13,639 nt of DNA. Origin: Echinostoma caproni (taxonomy: Eukaryota; Platyhelminthes; Trematoda; Plagiorchiida; Echinostomatidae). Positions 1-7,803 of this stretch are shown piece by piece. A model generated the notes under the pieces. It saw nothing but the letters and a program-made list of their open reading frames with translations, did no database searches and was not told the DNA's origin. A program made the position numbers and the translations under genes. The stretch's first letter is position 1. Each line of letters starts with the position of its first letter. The stretch is taken from positions 1 through 13,639 of the forward strand of contig UZAN01000160.1 of NCBI GenBank assembly GCA_900618425.1, given 5' to 3'.

Positions 1-474
1 GTCTAATATTAATTTTCACGCTGAAAGTTTCTTCACTTTTTACGTGTTCTCAGTGTCCTCTTCATTATCATCTAAGTTATTATTTGTCATATATTTAAAC
101 TCATTTTTAATAGCGTGAAATGCCAAAACAAAAGTGATAACATTCTTTTCACTGAAAATTCTGTCCACTTTGGACCAATAAAGTGCACTCTTGATTTGAC
201 TTTTAACAATGGAGCTGACAGTTCTCGTGAACAATAAAACCGACGGGAAGCATTTAAACGCATACTATATGCACACTTGAACACGACAGTGCAACGGAGC
301 AACTGACGGCGGGTGATGATTTAATCCATGCACACCCTTGATCAGGACGAAGAAGCCCAGTCTGTTCCTACCGAGCCGGTCTTGCAAGCATATTGTACAA
401 CGTGAATGACGAATCGCGGAGACTGGAAAGTTGGACGCTACTGAGAGTAGGCGTAAGGACCCATGGCTGATGCA
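1..474. other. no recognisable gene
   Basis: This stretch holds only short open frames with no protein-like pattern I recognise. I see no RNA gene or mobile-element domain. It lies downstream (3') of the minus-strand LINE fragment that stops at 617, so part of it could be that element's 3' untranslated tail, but I see no poly(A) run or terminal repeat that would set a boundary. Confidence 0.5.
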
Positions 475-500
475 AGTCCAGTCCAGTCCAGTTCAGTCAG
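475..500. repeat. short GTCCA-type tandem repeat
   Basis: About four to five imperfect copies of a five-base GTCCA unit run here, with one copy reading GTTCA. It is a small simple repeat and has no visible link to a gene. Confidence 0.7.
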
Positions 501-616
501 TAGCAATTTTTATGCACCCGGATGGGTAAATTCTCGGCAGTTTACCCGCCATGTTTGTGGATACAAATATACAAAATCTTACAAAATGAAACAGAACGCA
601 GTAGCTATCGTCTTTG

Positions 617-1175
617 TCAATGAAGCAAGCAGTCAAATAATTCTTTGGAAACTTTCTCCCTGTTAACAAGTAAACGTGTGAGAGATGGCAAAACAGAATA
701 CTGATGAGAAGAGGTGCGTGTAAATGATAACTTGAACCTTGAGCGTGTCGAGGATGTAGATACAGTTTTCGAAAGTCCGTTGTGTAATAATGGGTGATGA
801 GTGTCTGAGAGTATTTTGGCAATAAAATTTTCACATGCTTGTAGATGTCTCTCTATGATAGAGTTTGAAGGTTCATCTTTAGCGATGCCATTGCATTTAA
901 AGAGGTGTCTTAGAGATCTCGCCGGAAAATATACGTTTTTTTCAATATATCGGGAAAAATCCCTGGGAGGGAGCAGTGCAACCAGTGGGGGGAGGGGAGT
1001 ACACAGACACACTCAAAAAACCTAACGATCAACTTGTGGGAAACTGAAAGTATTCTTAACTGAAGTGAGAAATATGAAAGCTTCCTAACTGTACAGAATG
1101 TGCTCTGAATGTGCAGTGTGACCGTGATAAATTGTGTGATAATGTGATGCCAAGGAATTTTACCATGCAAGGATA
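617..1175 (-). pseudogene. LINE reverse transcriptase C-terminus, frameshifted (copy 1)
   Basis: Read on the minus strand, the fragment begins near 1172 with a VKFLGITLS-like block, the usual conserved block just after the RT palm in non-LTR retrotransposons. It continues through RKLSYF, an HKLIVRF block and a C-terminal block with STRSRFKL, TSSHQYSVLPSLTRLLVN and ELFDCL, ending at a TGA at 617-619. At least two frame changes are needed: the first block, the middle block (about 910-1130) and the last block (617-1012) lie in different frames. The last open piece is 131 codons and agrees with a natural C-terminus rather than a random stop. The palm with the catalytic Asp pair is absent, so it cannot be active. 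By remembered resemblance it is a fluke LINE of the Jockey/CR1-like group; the exact family is not resolved. Confidence 0.7.
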
Positions 1176-1627
1176 GATGGGTGCTCTGACGCATTGACCA
1201 CATGACATCCAGTATAGTCTACAGAAAAGCAGTTATACTGATAGACCAAATAGCGTTTAGAACGTATGTAATGAACGGAATTCATGTTTAGTGAGTGGTA
1301 GTATTTTGCTCAGTCACTGTAAGCAGTGTATCATTCATTGATGAGGTATGACACGATGTCGGATTGGTAAAAGATGTCCTGCTGACACCGAGCAAGTTCA
1401 TCGGTGCCAGATGAGTGAACTCATGCATTCATTGGCAGATTAACAAATCATAGCGTTTGGGATCCAAACCCGATCGAGTCGGTATACGAGCCACGACAAT
1501 GACGACAGTTGGAAAAATCGTGTCACGTTCTCCATGAATTGTGACAAAATTTACTTCTTTTGACTGATGCATCACCTACCGAACAAATCCTAGTTACACG
1601 TTAGGATGGAGTAAGCGATGGAATAAA
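1176..1627. other. no recognisable gene between LINE copies
   Basis: No coding pattern is visible. A small inverted repeat, GTTTGG-GAT-CCAAAC, lies at about 1455-1469. An AATAAA occurs near 1622-1627, but on the plus strand, opposite to the LINE fragments, and I cannot connect it to a transcript. Confidence 0.4.
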
Positions 1628-1653
1628 GTTTCGTCCTGACTGACACTCATCAA
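1628..1653 (-). ncRNA. hammerhead-like motif, decayed
   Basis: On the minus strand the order is TTGATGA, then G, a short stem-loop, then GGACGAAAC. This is close to the hammerhead core CTGATGAG ... CGAAAC found in schistosome repeats, with C3 changed to T and only a weak stem II (G-C and T-A next to the core, then a mismatch, then C-G). No stem III hairpin or cleavage triplet is visible after GAAAC. It may be a dead copy or chance. A plus-strand coding role is not seen. Confidence 0.3.
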
Positions 1654-1659
1654 CTAAAG

Positions 1660-1905
1660 TAAAGTACCGGGAAAAATCACTGGAGAGTACGCATGCATTC
1701 ACAAATCTAACAATCAGCTTGTGGAGAGACAGCAAGAAGGAGTGAGAAAATATGAAAGCTTCTTAACTTTACAGAATGTGTTCCAATCATGCAGTGACCA
1801 TGATAAATTTTGTGATAATGTAACACCAAGGTATTTTACCATGGTTGATTTTGATCGCCACAGTGTGGTGGAAATGGAATGATAGTTTTCGTCCCCGTTC
1901 ACCCA
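1660..1905 (-). pseudogene. LINE reverse transcriptase fragment (copy 2)
   Basis: The minus strand carries MVKYLGVTLSQNLSW followed by a KKLSYF block, the same region as the start of the fragment at 617-1175. After the block the frame is broken by stops; an FPGTL-like stretch is recoverable in another frame near 1670. Nucleotides 1668-1845 match 951-1172 directly, in the same orientation, with substitutions and small indels. The copy stops matching near 1660, so its C-terminal half is missing. The upstream part (about 1850-1905) may be the proline-rich linker usually found before this block. No catalytic residues remain. It is either a second truncated insertion or one half of a duplication. 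Confidence 0.65.
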
Positions 1906-1911
1906 AATCCT

Positions 1912-1930
1912 GACAGACAGACAGACAGAC
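1912..1930. repeat. (GACA)n microsatellite
   Basis: A perfect run of about 4.75 copies of GACA. It lies just 5' of the minus-strand LINE fragment and reads as TCTG on that strand. Confidence 0.85.
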
Positions 1931-2113
1931 CTTTCCGCCTAGCTGACACGTGTCAATCAGCCGTTTAGACAAATGCTGAGATCTAAGATCCCAACGTGAT
2001 GAAATAACTACCTGTGAAATATTTGCATCTCTTGTAATTATTGCTCGTATTTCGTCAACCTGATCGGGGATTTTATTGTTATGCGCACTTGTATCGCAGT
2101 GGTCATTTTGCAC
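1931..2113 (-). other. protein-like open stretch of unknown nature
   Basis: On the minus strand a stop-free stretch contains VDEIRAIITRDANISQVV and WDLRSQHLSKRL, a charged, amphipathic composition more protein-like than most random frames here. I recognise no domain or catalytic motif. It could be the 5' continuation of the adjacent LINE ORF, an unrelated retroelement piece, a host exon or chance. It ends at the GACA tract, where an AG-GT pair could pass for a splice donor but is equally explained by the repeat. Confidence 0.2.
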
Positions 2114-2349
2114 AAACCGTATTTTTTTTTTGTTAATCGAATCATTTCTATCACAGTCAAAACTTTGTTATCTGAGCGATTTAACAAAGCTCAAGCTTCT
2201 CATGTCCCATAGGAGTTTTACAGAATTTTTCGGACAACTGTACAAAGAGGAAATAATAAAAATCACAATGACAATTTACATGATCACTCACGAATGTCAA
2301 AATTGTAAGTGTTCCAGTGCTTTGTTAAGTAACAATTAAAATAGTTCAA

Positions 2350-3040
2350 CTGTAGGAGCACACAACGCGTGGGATGGAAGACAGTTTCATACATCGCACA
2401 CTCTGGGTGCAAACGAGTGATGCAGGCAATCAAGATGGCTCTGTTCTTGGGCTTCAACTTTAGTGGATGTCCCCTGAGGTGATCATTTTAAGATAAAGTC
2501 AGCATAGAACGGCAAAGGTGGTTAGATTGATACAGTATATGGTATGTTAAGATTAGGTCCCCCCGATGTCGGCAATATTGAGATGAGTCAAGTCTCAATA
2601 TTTGTCTTGTTATACAGAACTTTTACCAATTTTGGTGCCAGCCTTTGCGGACGTTCTAGAGCCGTCTTGTCGCGGTTCAACCATGGATTCCCCACTTAAA
2701 TGGTGTACGTGGGAACAGTGCTTTTTCGAACTGCCCGAAAGCACGCTTACGCAGTCCAACTTGCCTTAGAGCCATGGATGTTGGTTGCTCTGGCATAGTG
2801 CTTGGAACATCCTACCTCCTCCTGTACCATAACTCCCAAATCCCTTTCATCTGTGACATACGGTCGTATTTGGTTCCCCAGAACATTGGAAAAACGAGCC
2901 TTGTATTGCATAACAATAACTTTGCATTTCGAAAGGTTGAACTCGATATCATTGATGATTGACCATCGGTGGGCTGCATCAATCGTTTGTTGGAGTGCTT
3001 TTTCTCTGCCGGTTCTTCGTCCTAACATCTATTAATCCAC
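2350..3040 (-). pseudogene. CR1-like LINE reverse transcriptase, palm/thumb to C-terminus
   Basis: Read from 3028 downwards, the minus strand gives ALQQTIDAAHRWS, FNLSKCKVIVMQ and the conserved DERDLGVMV block of CR1-group RTs. After frame changes it continues as VGLRKRAFGQFEKALFPR, LERPQRLAPKLVK, RGDLIL, HLRGHPLKL and a final block RVCDV-stop-NCLPSHALCAPTVELF near 2350-2400. This is the expected order of the post-palm region of CR1-like ORF2. The region matching YIRPHMEYATQAW in the other copy is deleted between the FPR block and the LERPQR block. The FADD catalytic motif should lie just above 3040, but no match is seen, so homology probably ends there. Several stops and frameshifts make it dead. 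The open 93-codon start is only a part of it. Confidence 0.75.
2574..2602. repeat. 10-bp perfect hairpin
   Basis: AATATTGAGA at 2574-2583 is the exact reverse complement of TCTCAATATT at 2593-2602, separated by nine bases. It lies inside the minus-strand CR1-like fragment, in the stretch between the KLVK and RGDLIL blocks, so it may be an accident of decay rather than a functional site. Confidence 0.7.
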
Positions 3041-3199
3041 TGGTTTAGTGTCGGGTTTAGAATCTCAAAAGCATTACAGCAGAGTCCCCAAACTCCCAGT
3101 CAAAATGATTCTCAACGATTCTCTTTTAGGTAAACGCGGACGAGGCATGAACGAGCAATAGACCGCGGGGATAGAAAAAATCCTCGACGGACTCAATAG

Positions 3200-4076
3200 A
3201 CGGCAGATTTTACGATTGAAATTGGGAGTATTCGTGGGTTTAGATGCGTTCAACAGTTCCATTCCAGCTTTATCTTTGACAATCTACCGAGATCCGTTAT
3301 CTGCAACGTTCATTACAGACAGACTGAAGTGATTCCAAGTATGACCAAGTTAGTTTTATGGGAGATGTTTCACGGTCCATCGATCTCGCGGTAGGAAAAC
3401 CTCATTACTATGATCTACACAATTTCCACTTTTCTGGGAGAACAACAAATTCCGTACGTCTCGAATGAGAAGGATTTCGGCATCATGTTCAAGACGACCT
3501 AAGTTGTTCTTTAAACTGCTCCGGGGCGTTGTCCACCGCTGAGACATGTTGGCTTACTAAAGCGAGTATTTGGCAAATTTGAACCTACGCTGTTTCCACG
3601 AGTGTTATCAGCATACATTCGGCCCCACATGGAGTATGCAACTCAAGCGTGGAATTCATAGCTGCAACGCGATCGGAAGATTTTGGAACAACGTCCACAA
3701 AGAATGGTCACCAAACTGGTCAAGGGACAGCATTCCAAAAGGTTACACGGAAAGACTGGAATCACTGCAACTGTATTCCACACACAGTATCATCGCATTC
3801 GGGGGGATTTGATCTTGGTGTGTCAAATAATGTAGGACCCAGATCACTCATGTCGTTCGTTCTTTGCCCACCTCTCCCAACACTTACCTGCGGGGGCACT
3901 CATTCAAATAAGTGCCCCAAAAATGCCGACTGGAATGCCGGCGTCATTCATTCGCTCTCAGAGTGTGCACTACTCGGAATTCTCTACCACCACTCGTTGT
4001 TTCTGCGCCCACAATTGATTCATCCAAGCACAAACTGGATGAAGCTTTGGCAAGTCTTCAATCCAAACATTCGTAG
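3200..4076 (+). pseudogene. CR1-like LINE reverse transcriptase, palm to C-terminus
   Basis: From about 3215 to 3310 the plus strand reads GVFVGL, ALSLTIYRDPLSA and TDRLK, which fits a decayed end of the palm where FADDLTIYR would normally stand, so the catalytic Asp pair is lost. Then come IPYVSNEKDFGIM (3451-3490), HVGLLKRVFGKFEPTLFPR and AYIRPHMEYATQAWNS (3539-3657), a TAG, LQRDRKILEQRPQR, KLVKG, HRIRGDLIL, and after a net frameshift LPPLVVSAPTID and KHKLDEALASLQSKHS ending at TAG 4074-4076. The block order matches CR1-group ORF2 C-termini. The whole is broken by about six stops and at least one indel. It is diverged from the minus-strand copy at 2350-3040 and lies head to head with it. 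Confidence 0.75.
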
Positions 4077-4124
4077 CAGTGCACGAAATAAGGATAAATT
4101 GTGACGTTCGTCTACTTTCTATGA

Positions 4125-4507
4125 ACCGTGAATCGATTCATCTGTGCTAAACCCAATGGGAATAGAAAACCAACCGCTGGTAAGTATTTCCCATAATAAG
4201 AGTTTGACTTTGATATTCCAGTCGCATCTGTCTTCATTTTCCGCTATCACCGCGTTAATAGTCTGTTGTTGTTTTTTCAGGAACCGCGCATTTTATTCAT
4301 TTTATATATGCAGCGCTCAAATCAACCAACAATCAAACCACAGACCACTCGGAACAACCAGATTGTCTGAGTGGTTTAGCAAAACGACAAAACGACCTTG
4401 ATGCAACAAAAGACCTGGTCACTCCGGACACATTATCTAATACAGGGATGAATATCGAATCTTTTCACCAGTATCTTAAACTCTCACATTGGTTCGGATC
4501 AGTTTGA
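4125..4507 (+). other. intron-like segment joining two open stretches
   Basis: A 101-nt segment at 4180-4280 starts GTAAGT and ends in a pyrimidine-rich run followed by CAG, both excellent eukaryotic splice signals. The frame before it (4125-4179) contains CAKPNGNRKPTA and is the same frame as the CR1-like C-terminal block that stops at 4074-4076. Joining 4179 to 4281 gives 94 codons without a stop, to TGA 4505-4507, with a polar second part containing SGLAKRQNDLDATKDLVTPD. Without splicing the first part hits stops soon after 4180. No domain is recognised. It could be a spliced relic of a transcript that runs through the LINE, or a chance frame. No promoter or ATG supports a gene here. Confidence 0.35.
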
Positions 4508-4600
4508 TTTACAAATGTTCCTAATCACTACACGAAACGCTGTTTAAACCAACAATTTAACCGTTAGCGGTATGACTAAAAAAGCTCCACTTCACAAGCA

Positions 4601-4641
4601 CTGATGATGTCACCTCCGCTGGCGATGAAACGTTTGCAAAC
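4601..4641 (+). ncRNA. hammerhead-like motif, incomplete
   Basis: CTGATGA at 4601-4607 is followed by a stem-loop (GTCACC 4609-4614 with GGCGAT 4621-4626, five of six positions paired or wobble, one A-C mismatch) and GAAA at 4627-4630, the layout of the conserved core and stem II of a hammerhead ribozyme. The next ten bases, GTTTGCAAAC (4632-4641), form a perfect palindrome in the place of stem III, but no UH cleavage site or second stem I strand is visible. Similar motifs are known from Penelope-like elements. It is probably a dead relic. Confidence 0.4.
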
Positions 4642-5787
4642 AAATTGCCAAGCTCGGCGAACAGGCGAAATGGCAATCCGATAGTAGCCCGCCTAAATAA
4701 TGAATCATCTGTCAGGCAATCATAGAAAACTGGAAACTGACAAAACAGGTCTTCAACCTATTCAAAATTGATTTCAGATCCATACCCACCCCAGTGTAAC
4801 CATCCATGGTTCACTCGTAGATTGAGGACAGGCTTGAAAATGCCCGTTTGTAGTCCAGTCAAAAGAAAACACACTATGTTTTAAGAGCGAAAAAGCTGGC
4901 ATTGTGTCTAGAAATTAAAATATTTAAAAATCCCACTGAACATATTATCAACATTCTTGTATGCTGCGACAACATGATTGATCCAGGTATCTTTCTTGAT
5001 CAAACGTTCTCCAAAAACAAACTTTAAAAACAGTATGTCACAGAGATTTCACTCCAAGTGTTTCTTCGTAATCGAGTTCGAATTTTCATGCTACTTCTTC
5101 TAGGTCACTAGTAATATTACTGGGTAGGCAAAATCATACACTACGTGACTTTATGCGTTATGTGTGTGTGAGCGCCGAAAGTAGGTTTTCATTCTCCCCG
5201 TCGTCGGTCAAGGATGCTACAGTGGCTAATTACTAAACGACCAACAATGACCCCTAAACAATGCCCAGTTGTTACCTGATGACGGAAAAACCCTTAACGT
5301 TCATGTTGGTTTACAGATTATTCATTGATAATTGAAGATTGTTCGTACACGTTTGCATTACCTGATTCGTAGCTTTGATTAATCCAGATTCTTAACTTTA
5401 TTGCTGCTATTATACTATTTTCTCGATCTCTACACTTGCGATAAATTAGTATCATAATAATACTTGGGCTCAGGCGGAAAGAAATTGGTTGTTGAGTCAC
5501 TACCAAAGTCCTTTAAAGAGGAGTGAACCCACAGAATTCTGTGACTATTCATAATAATGACATTCTACTTATATCATTCCGATCTATATAATATGCATAG
5601 ACAGATGATTGAGAGCACGTGAAATTGATGGTCAGCACATATCAAATTTGCTCATATCATGTAATCTGTTTTAATCAGATTTACCAAAGGCTGAGGATGT
5701 TTTCAACCCTAATATCACTTTGCATTTGACTCACAGTTACGTGTGAGTAGTGTGTGTATGCGGGTATAATTGAAATTGATTGATATA
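4642..5787. other. no recognisable gene
   Basis: Only short frames interrupted by stops are present on both strands, with AT-rich patches from about 5540 to 5700. I see no RT, endonuclease or host protein motif. The stretch directly after 4642 may belong to the same repeat as the hammerhead-like motif, but its boundary cannot be set. Confidence 0.5.
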
Positions 5788-5832
5788 CACTACTGATGAG
5801 CTCTAATACGAGCGAAACTCGAGTCTGTAGTG
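5788..5832 (+). ncRNA. hammerhead ribozyme candidate
   Basis: The strand carries CTGATGA (5793-5799), a perfect 4-bp stem II GCTC/GAGC (5800-5803 with 5810-5813) closed by a TAATAC loop, then GAA (5814-5816), and the self-complementary ACTCGAGT (5817-5824) serving as a tiny stem III with A15.1 and T16.1 in the expected places. C at 5825 follows as H17, giving a GTC cleavage triplet. The flanks CACTAC (5788-5793) and GTAGTG (5827-5832) are perfect reverse complements and could form stem I, but that pairing uses C3 and leaves T5826 unpaired. The canonical register gives only a broken stem I, so there may be a small deletion. Very short stem III forms are known from hammerheads in Penelope-like elements and small satellite or SINE-like repeats, where dimers can be the active form. 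The core is certain; activity is not. Confidence 0.7.
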
Positions 5833-5902
5833 CTTCCCCGAGTATATGACGGACTGAATGAACTGAGAATTGTGCGTAAAGGTAAAGTCCGAAGGATAGT
5901 CG

Positions 5903-5977
5903 GTCAACTTAGTCAATAATATCACTTAATCCACTTTGTGGTTAAATACAGTGAGTATATTAGTGATCTTAGTTGAC
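5903..5977. repeat. nested imperfect hairpin downstream of the hammerhead
   Basis: GTCAACT (5903-5909) pairs with AGTTGAC (5971-5977); ATCACT (5921-5926) pairs with AGTGAT (5962-5967); and TTAA plus CCAC (5926-5934) pairs with GTGG plus TTAA (5938-5945) around a three-base loop. The three nested arms could fold into one interrupted stem. It sits 70 bases after the hammerhead candidate and may belong to the same repeat unit. Confidence 0.5.
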
Positions 5978-6001
5978 AGAGACAGATGCACCGCCATCTC
6001 G

Positions 6002-6024
6002 CTGTAACAGTGAGCGAGTTACAG
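6002..6024. repeat. small inverted repeat
   Basis: CTGTAAC (6002-6008) is the reverse complement of GTTACAG (6018-6024). An overlapping alternative pairing, CTCGCT with AGCGAG, uses the same bases, so two hairpins compete. Confidence 0.5.
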
Positions 6025-6114
6025 TACTGGTCAGTCGTGATGCACTAAACTATTTTCTATCTGATCGAATTGGGATTCATTATATTTACCACCTATGTTA
6101 TTGCTTTAGGTATG

Positions 6115-6135
6115 GACAATAAGTTACCTATTGTC
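6115..6135. repeat. small inverted repeat
   Basis: GACAATA (6115-6121) is the reverse complement of TATTGTC (6129-6135), with a seven-base loop. It is the third hairpin in the stretch after the hammerhead candidate. Confidence 0.5.
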
Positions 6136-6326
6136 TACTTCGATCTACGTAGTTTCTAGGGTGCGTGATTGTCAATTGAACGTGCCTGACCTTGGTTTCC
6201 AAGATTAAATAATCTAAAACATGAAAAGAGCAAATTTCATCAAGTATGAAAACGAAATATAAATGGAATAACCCTCCGTGATATGTTTCACGAGAGGTTA
6301 GTAAATTTTGAATATCCCCATGATAG

Positions 6327-6486
6327 CATTAAGAAAACGAGTCTGTGAGCGAACAAGTGTTTTCGGATATTCCTAGTCTTGCAGATCATGTAGTGAAAAA
6401 TGCTTACATAATCATAGCCATTGGCTCATTTTAAAGTCAATATTCGGAGGTAGAGAGTAATTGAAGTGTGTGCGTGTTTGCGTGTG

Positions 6487-6521
<35 letters not shown>

Positions 6522-6617
6522 GAAAGTTTAACGTGTTAGTTGATGTGACCTTTCCCCAATTGGGTCAAGTGACACGTCATGTTCCGTATTGGTTTTCACA
6601 CACGGCCAAGGCAATTG
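6327..6617 (+). repeat. left inverted arm of fold-back Penelope-like element
   Basis: This about 291-bp arm is the reverse complement of 7775-8060 with high identity over most of its length, broken by small indels. It contains a (GT)15 tract at 6490-6519. On the minus strand it includes the end of the element's ORF, with QLPWPCVKTNTEHDVSLDP and a TAA at 6528-6530, followed by the 3' non-coding end. So this arm is the true 3' end of the minus-strand element. Penelope-like elements are known to carry such pseudo-LTRs in direct or inverted arrangement. Confidence 0.85.
6490..6519. repeat. (GT)15 microsatellite in left arm
   Basis: A perfect dinucleotide run. The matching position in the right arm holds only nine repeats (7873-7890), so the tract has changed length since the arms were made. 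Confidence 0.9.
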
Positions 6618-7803
6618 GAGCACCTGCACCAATCGCTTTTGTGCACACAGGTCGGGGCCTAGTGAGCGAATGTCGATCGCCTCGGCCATAGCTAGTGTCT
6701 AAACTCGGACCACCCTTGAGCGATTGATTGGGATGCGATAAACCACATCAAACGCTTTCTCCGGATCGATCTTGTGGTCGGTGTCGACGAGATGCCCCAC
6801 AATGGGGCTTGAGATACAGCCGTTTTTTCCCGGACTCAACCATCGCGGATGGTGCTCCTTAACACATTGAGACAAACGCCTTACTGTACAACCTATGTAA
6901 CATGCGCCACAGACGCACTTAAAAGAGTAGATTATCATGAATGAGGTCAGCTTCTGCAGTTTGTCTTTCACTTGCATTCGCATCACCGGCGATGTAGAGA
7001 ATACTGGTCTAAGTTTTTCTGCGGGGAAGGTGGAATTTACAGCCGCTCTCAGTGACTGCACAAGGCTTTTTGTGTGTGTGAGTCCCCGTTAAATGGGATC
7101 CCTATGAACAGTTGTTTCTTGGGGACACAATTGAAGTTTTCCTTCTCCAGAGTGAGCCGAATGTTCTTATCGATGAACTTCTCCGGATAACCATTGTCCT
7201 GCAGTGTTCGACAGATGAAGCGTAGTTTTCATCCAGTCTGTCTGCTGAACAAATCTTCTTGGCTCTGAAGGCTAGACACCGGACTAGATTACGTTTATAT
7301 TTCACAAGAACGAAACTATGGAAGTTAGTATACTGGTCATTCCATGTTTTCTTTCTGTCGATCTGTCCTCGTACTGATCCATCTTCTTTCCTGGACACGG
7401 CTACATCCAGAAAGGCCAATTTGTTGTTCGTTCCAATCTCTACAGTGAATTCCGGTGATGGATGTACTTCGTTGAACAATTTCAATATCTGTTGGATGTC
7501 ATGTTTACGATCGGTCACACAGGAGATATCATCTTTATATCTACTGTAGAGTACTAATCCTTCAGTAGTTTAGTTCAGCGTGCTCCTTTCCAGTTTGGCC
7601 ACGAAGAAGTCAGCTAGCAACGGACCAAGTGGCGATCCCATAGCAACCCCATCCATCTGACGATAGATAGTACCGTTAAATAGAAACTGGACGTTACGTG
7701 TGCAGCGTAATAGCAGTTCCTTTAGATTAGTGACCGGAATACCAACGTCCACATTCAGTGCTTTTATTTGATCACAATTGCTTTGGCCGTGTGTGAAAAC
7801 CAA
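6528..7803 (-). pseudogene. Penelope-like element ORF: partial RT plus GIY-YIG endonuclease
   Basis: On the minus strand the ORF begins in mid-RT near 7775 with DVGIPVTNLKELLLRC, then YRQMDGVAMGSPLGP (about 7620-7665), a PLE-type RT block. After a TAA near 7570 in the same frame comes RYKDDIS (about 7524-7541), in which the catalytic Asp pair is kept and the usual Met or Val is Lys. The thumb and linker follow, with frameshifts near 7200 and 7045. The C-terminal domain has YSFKCVCGACYIG with YIG at about 6891-6899, then VRRLSQ and EHHPRW, the GIY-YIG nuclease that cuts the target in this class. A further stop near 6700 precedes MAEAIDIRSLGPDLCAQK and a final TAA at 6528-6530. The N-terminal RT motifs are missing, so the copy is 5' truncated and dead. 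The Arg usually found after YIG is Cys. Confidence 0.85.

Noticed and set aside
463..666. Plus-strand open frame of 67 codons
   Set aside because: No recognisable motif; its end overlaps, on the opposite strand, the C-terminus of the LINE fragment that stops at 617.
2080..2339. 87-codon plus-strand open frame
   Set aside because: Composition dominated by a poly-T run and hydrophobic low-information codons; no domain or splice context.
2350..4076. Twin-priming (5' inversion) of a single LINE copy
   Set aside because: Both oppositely oriented fragments include the thumb and C-terminal blocks, so they cannot be two halves of one copy.
3649..4104. 151-codon plus-strand open frame as a gene
   Set aside because: It is in a different frame from most of the CR1-like homology blocks across the same bases, so it is a by-product of the decayed LINE.
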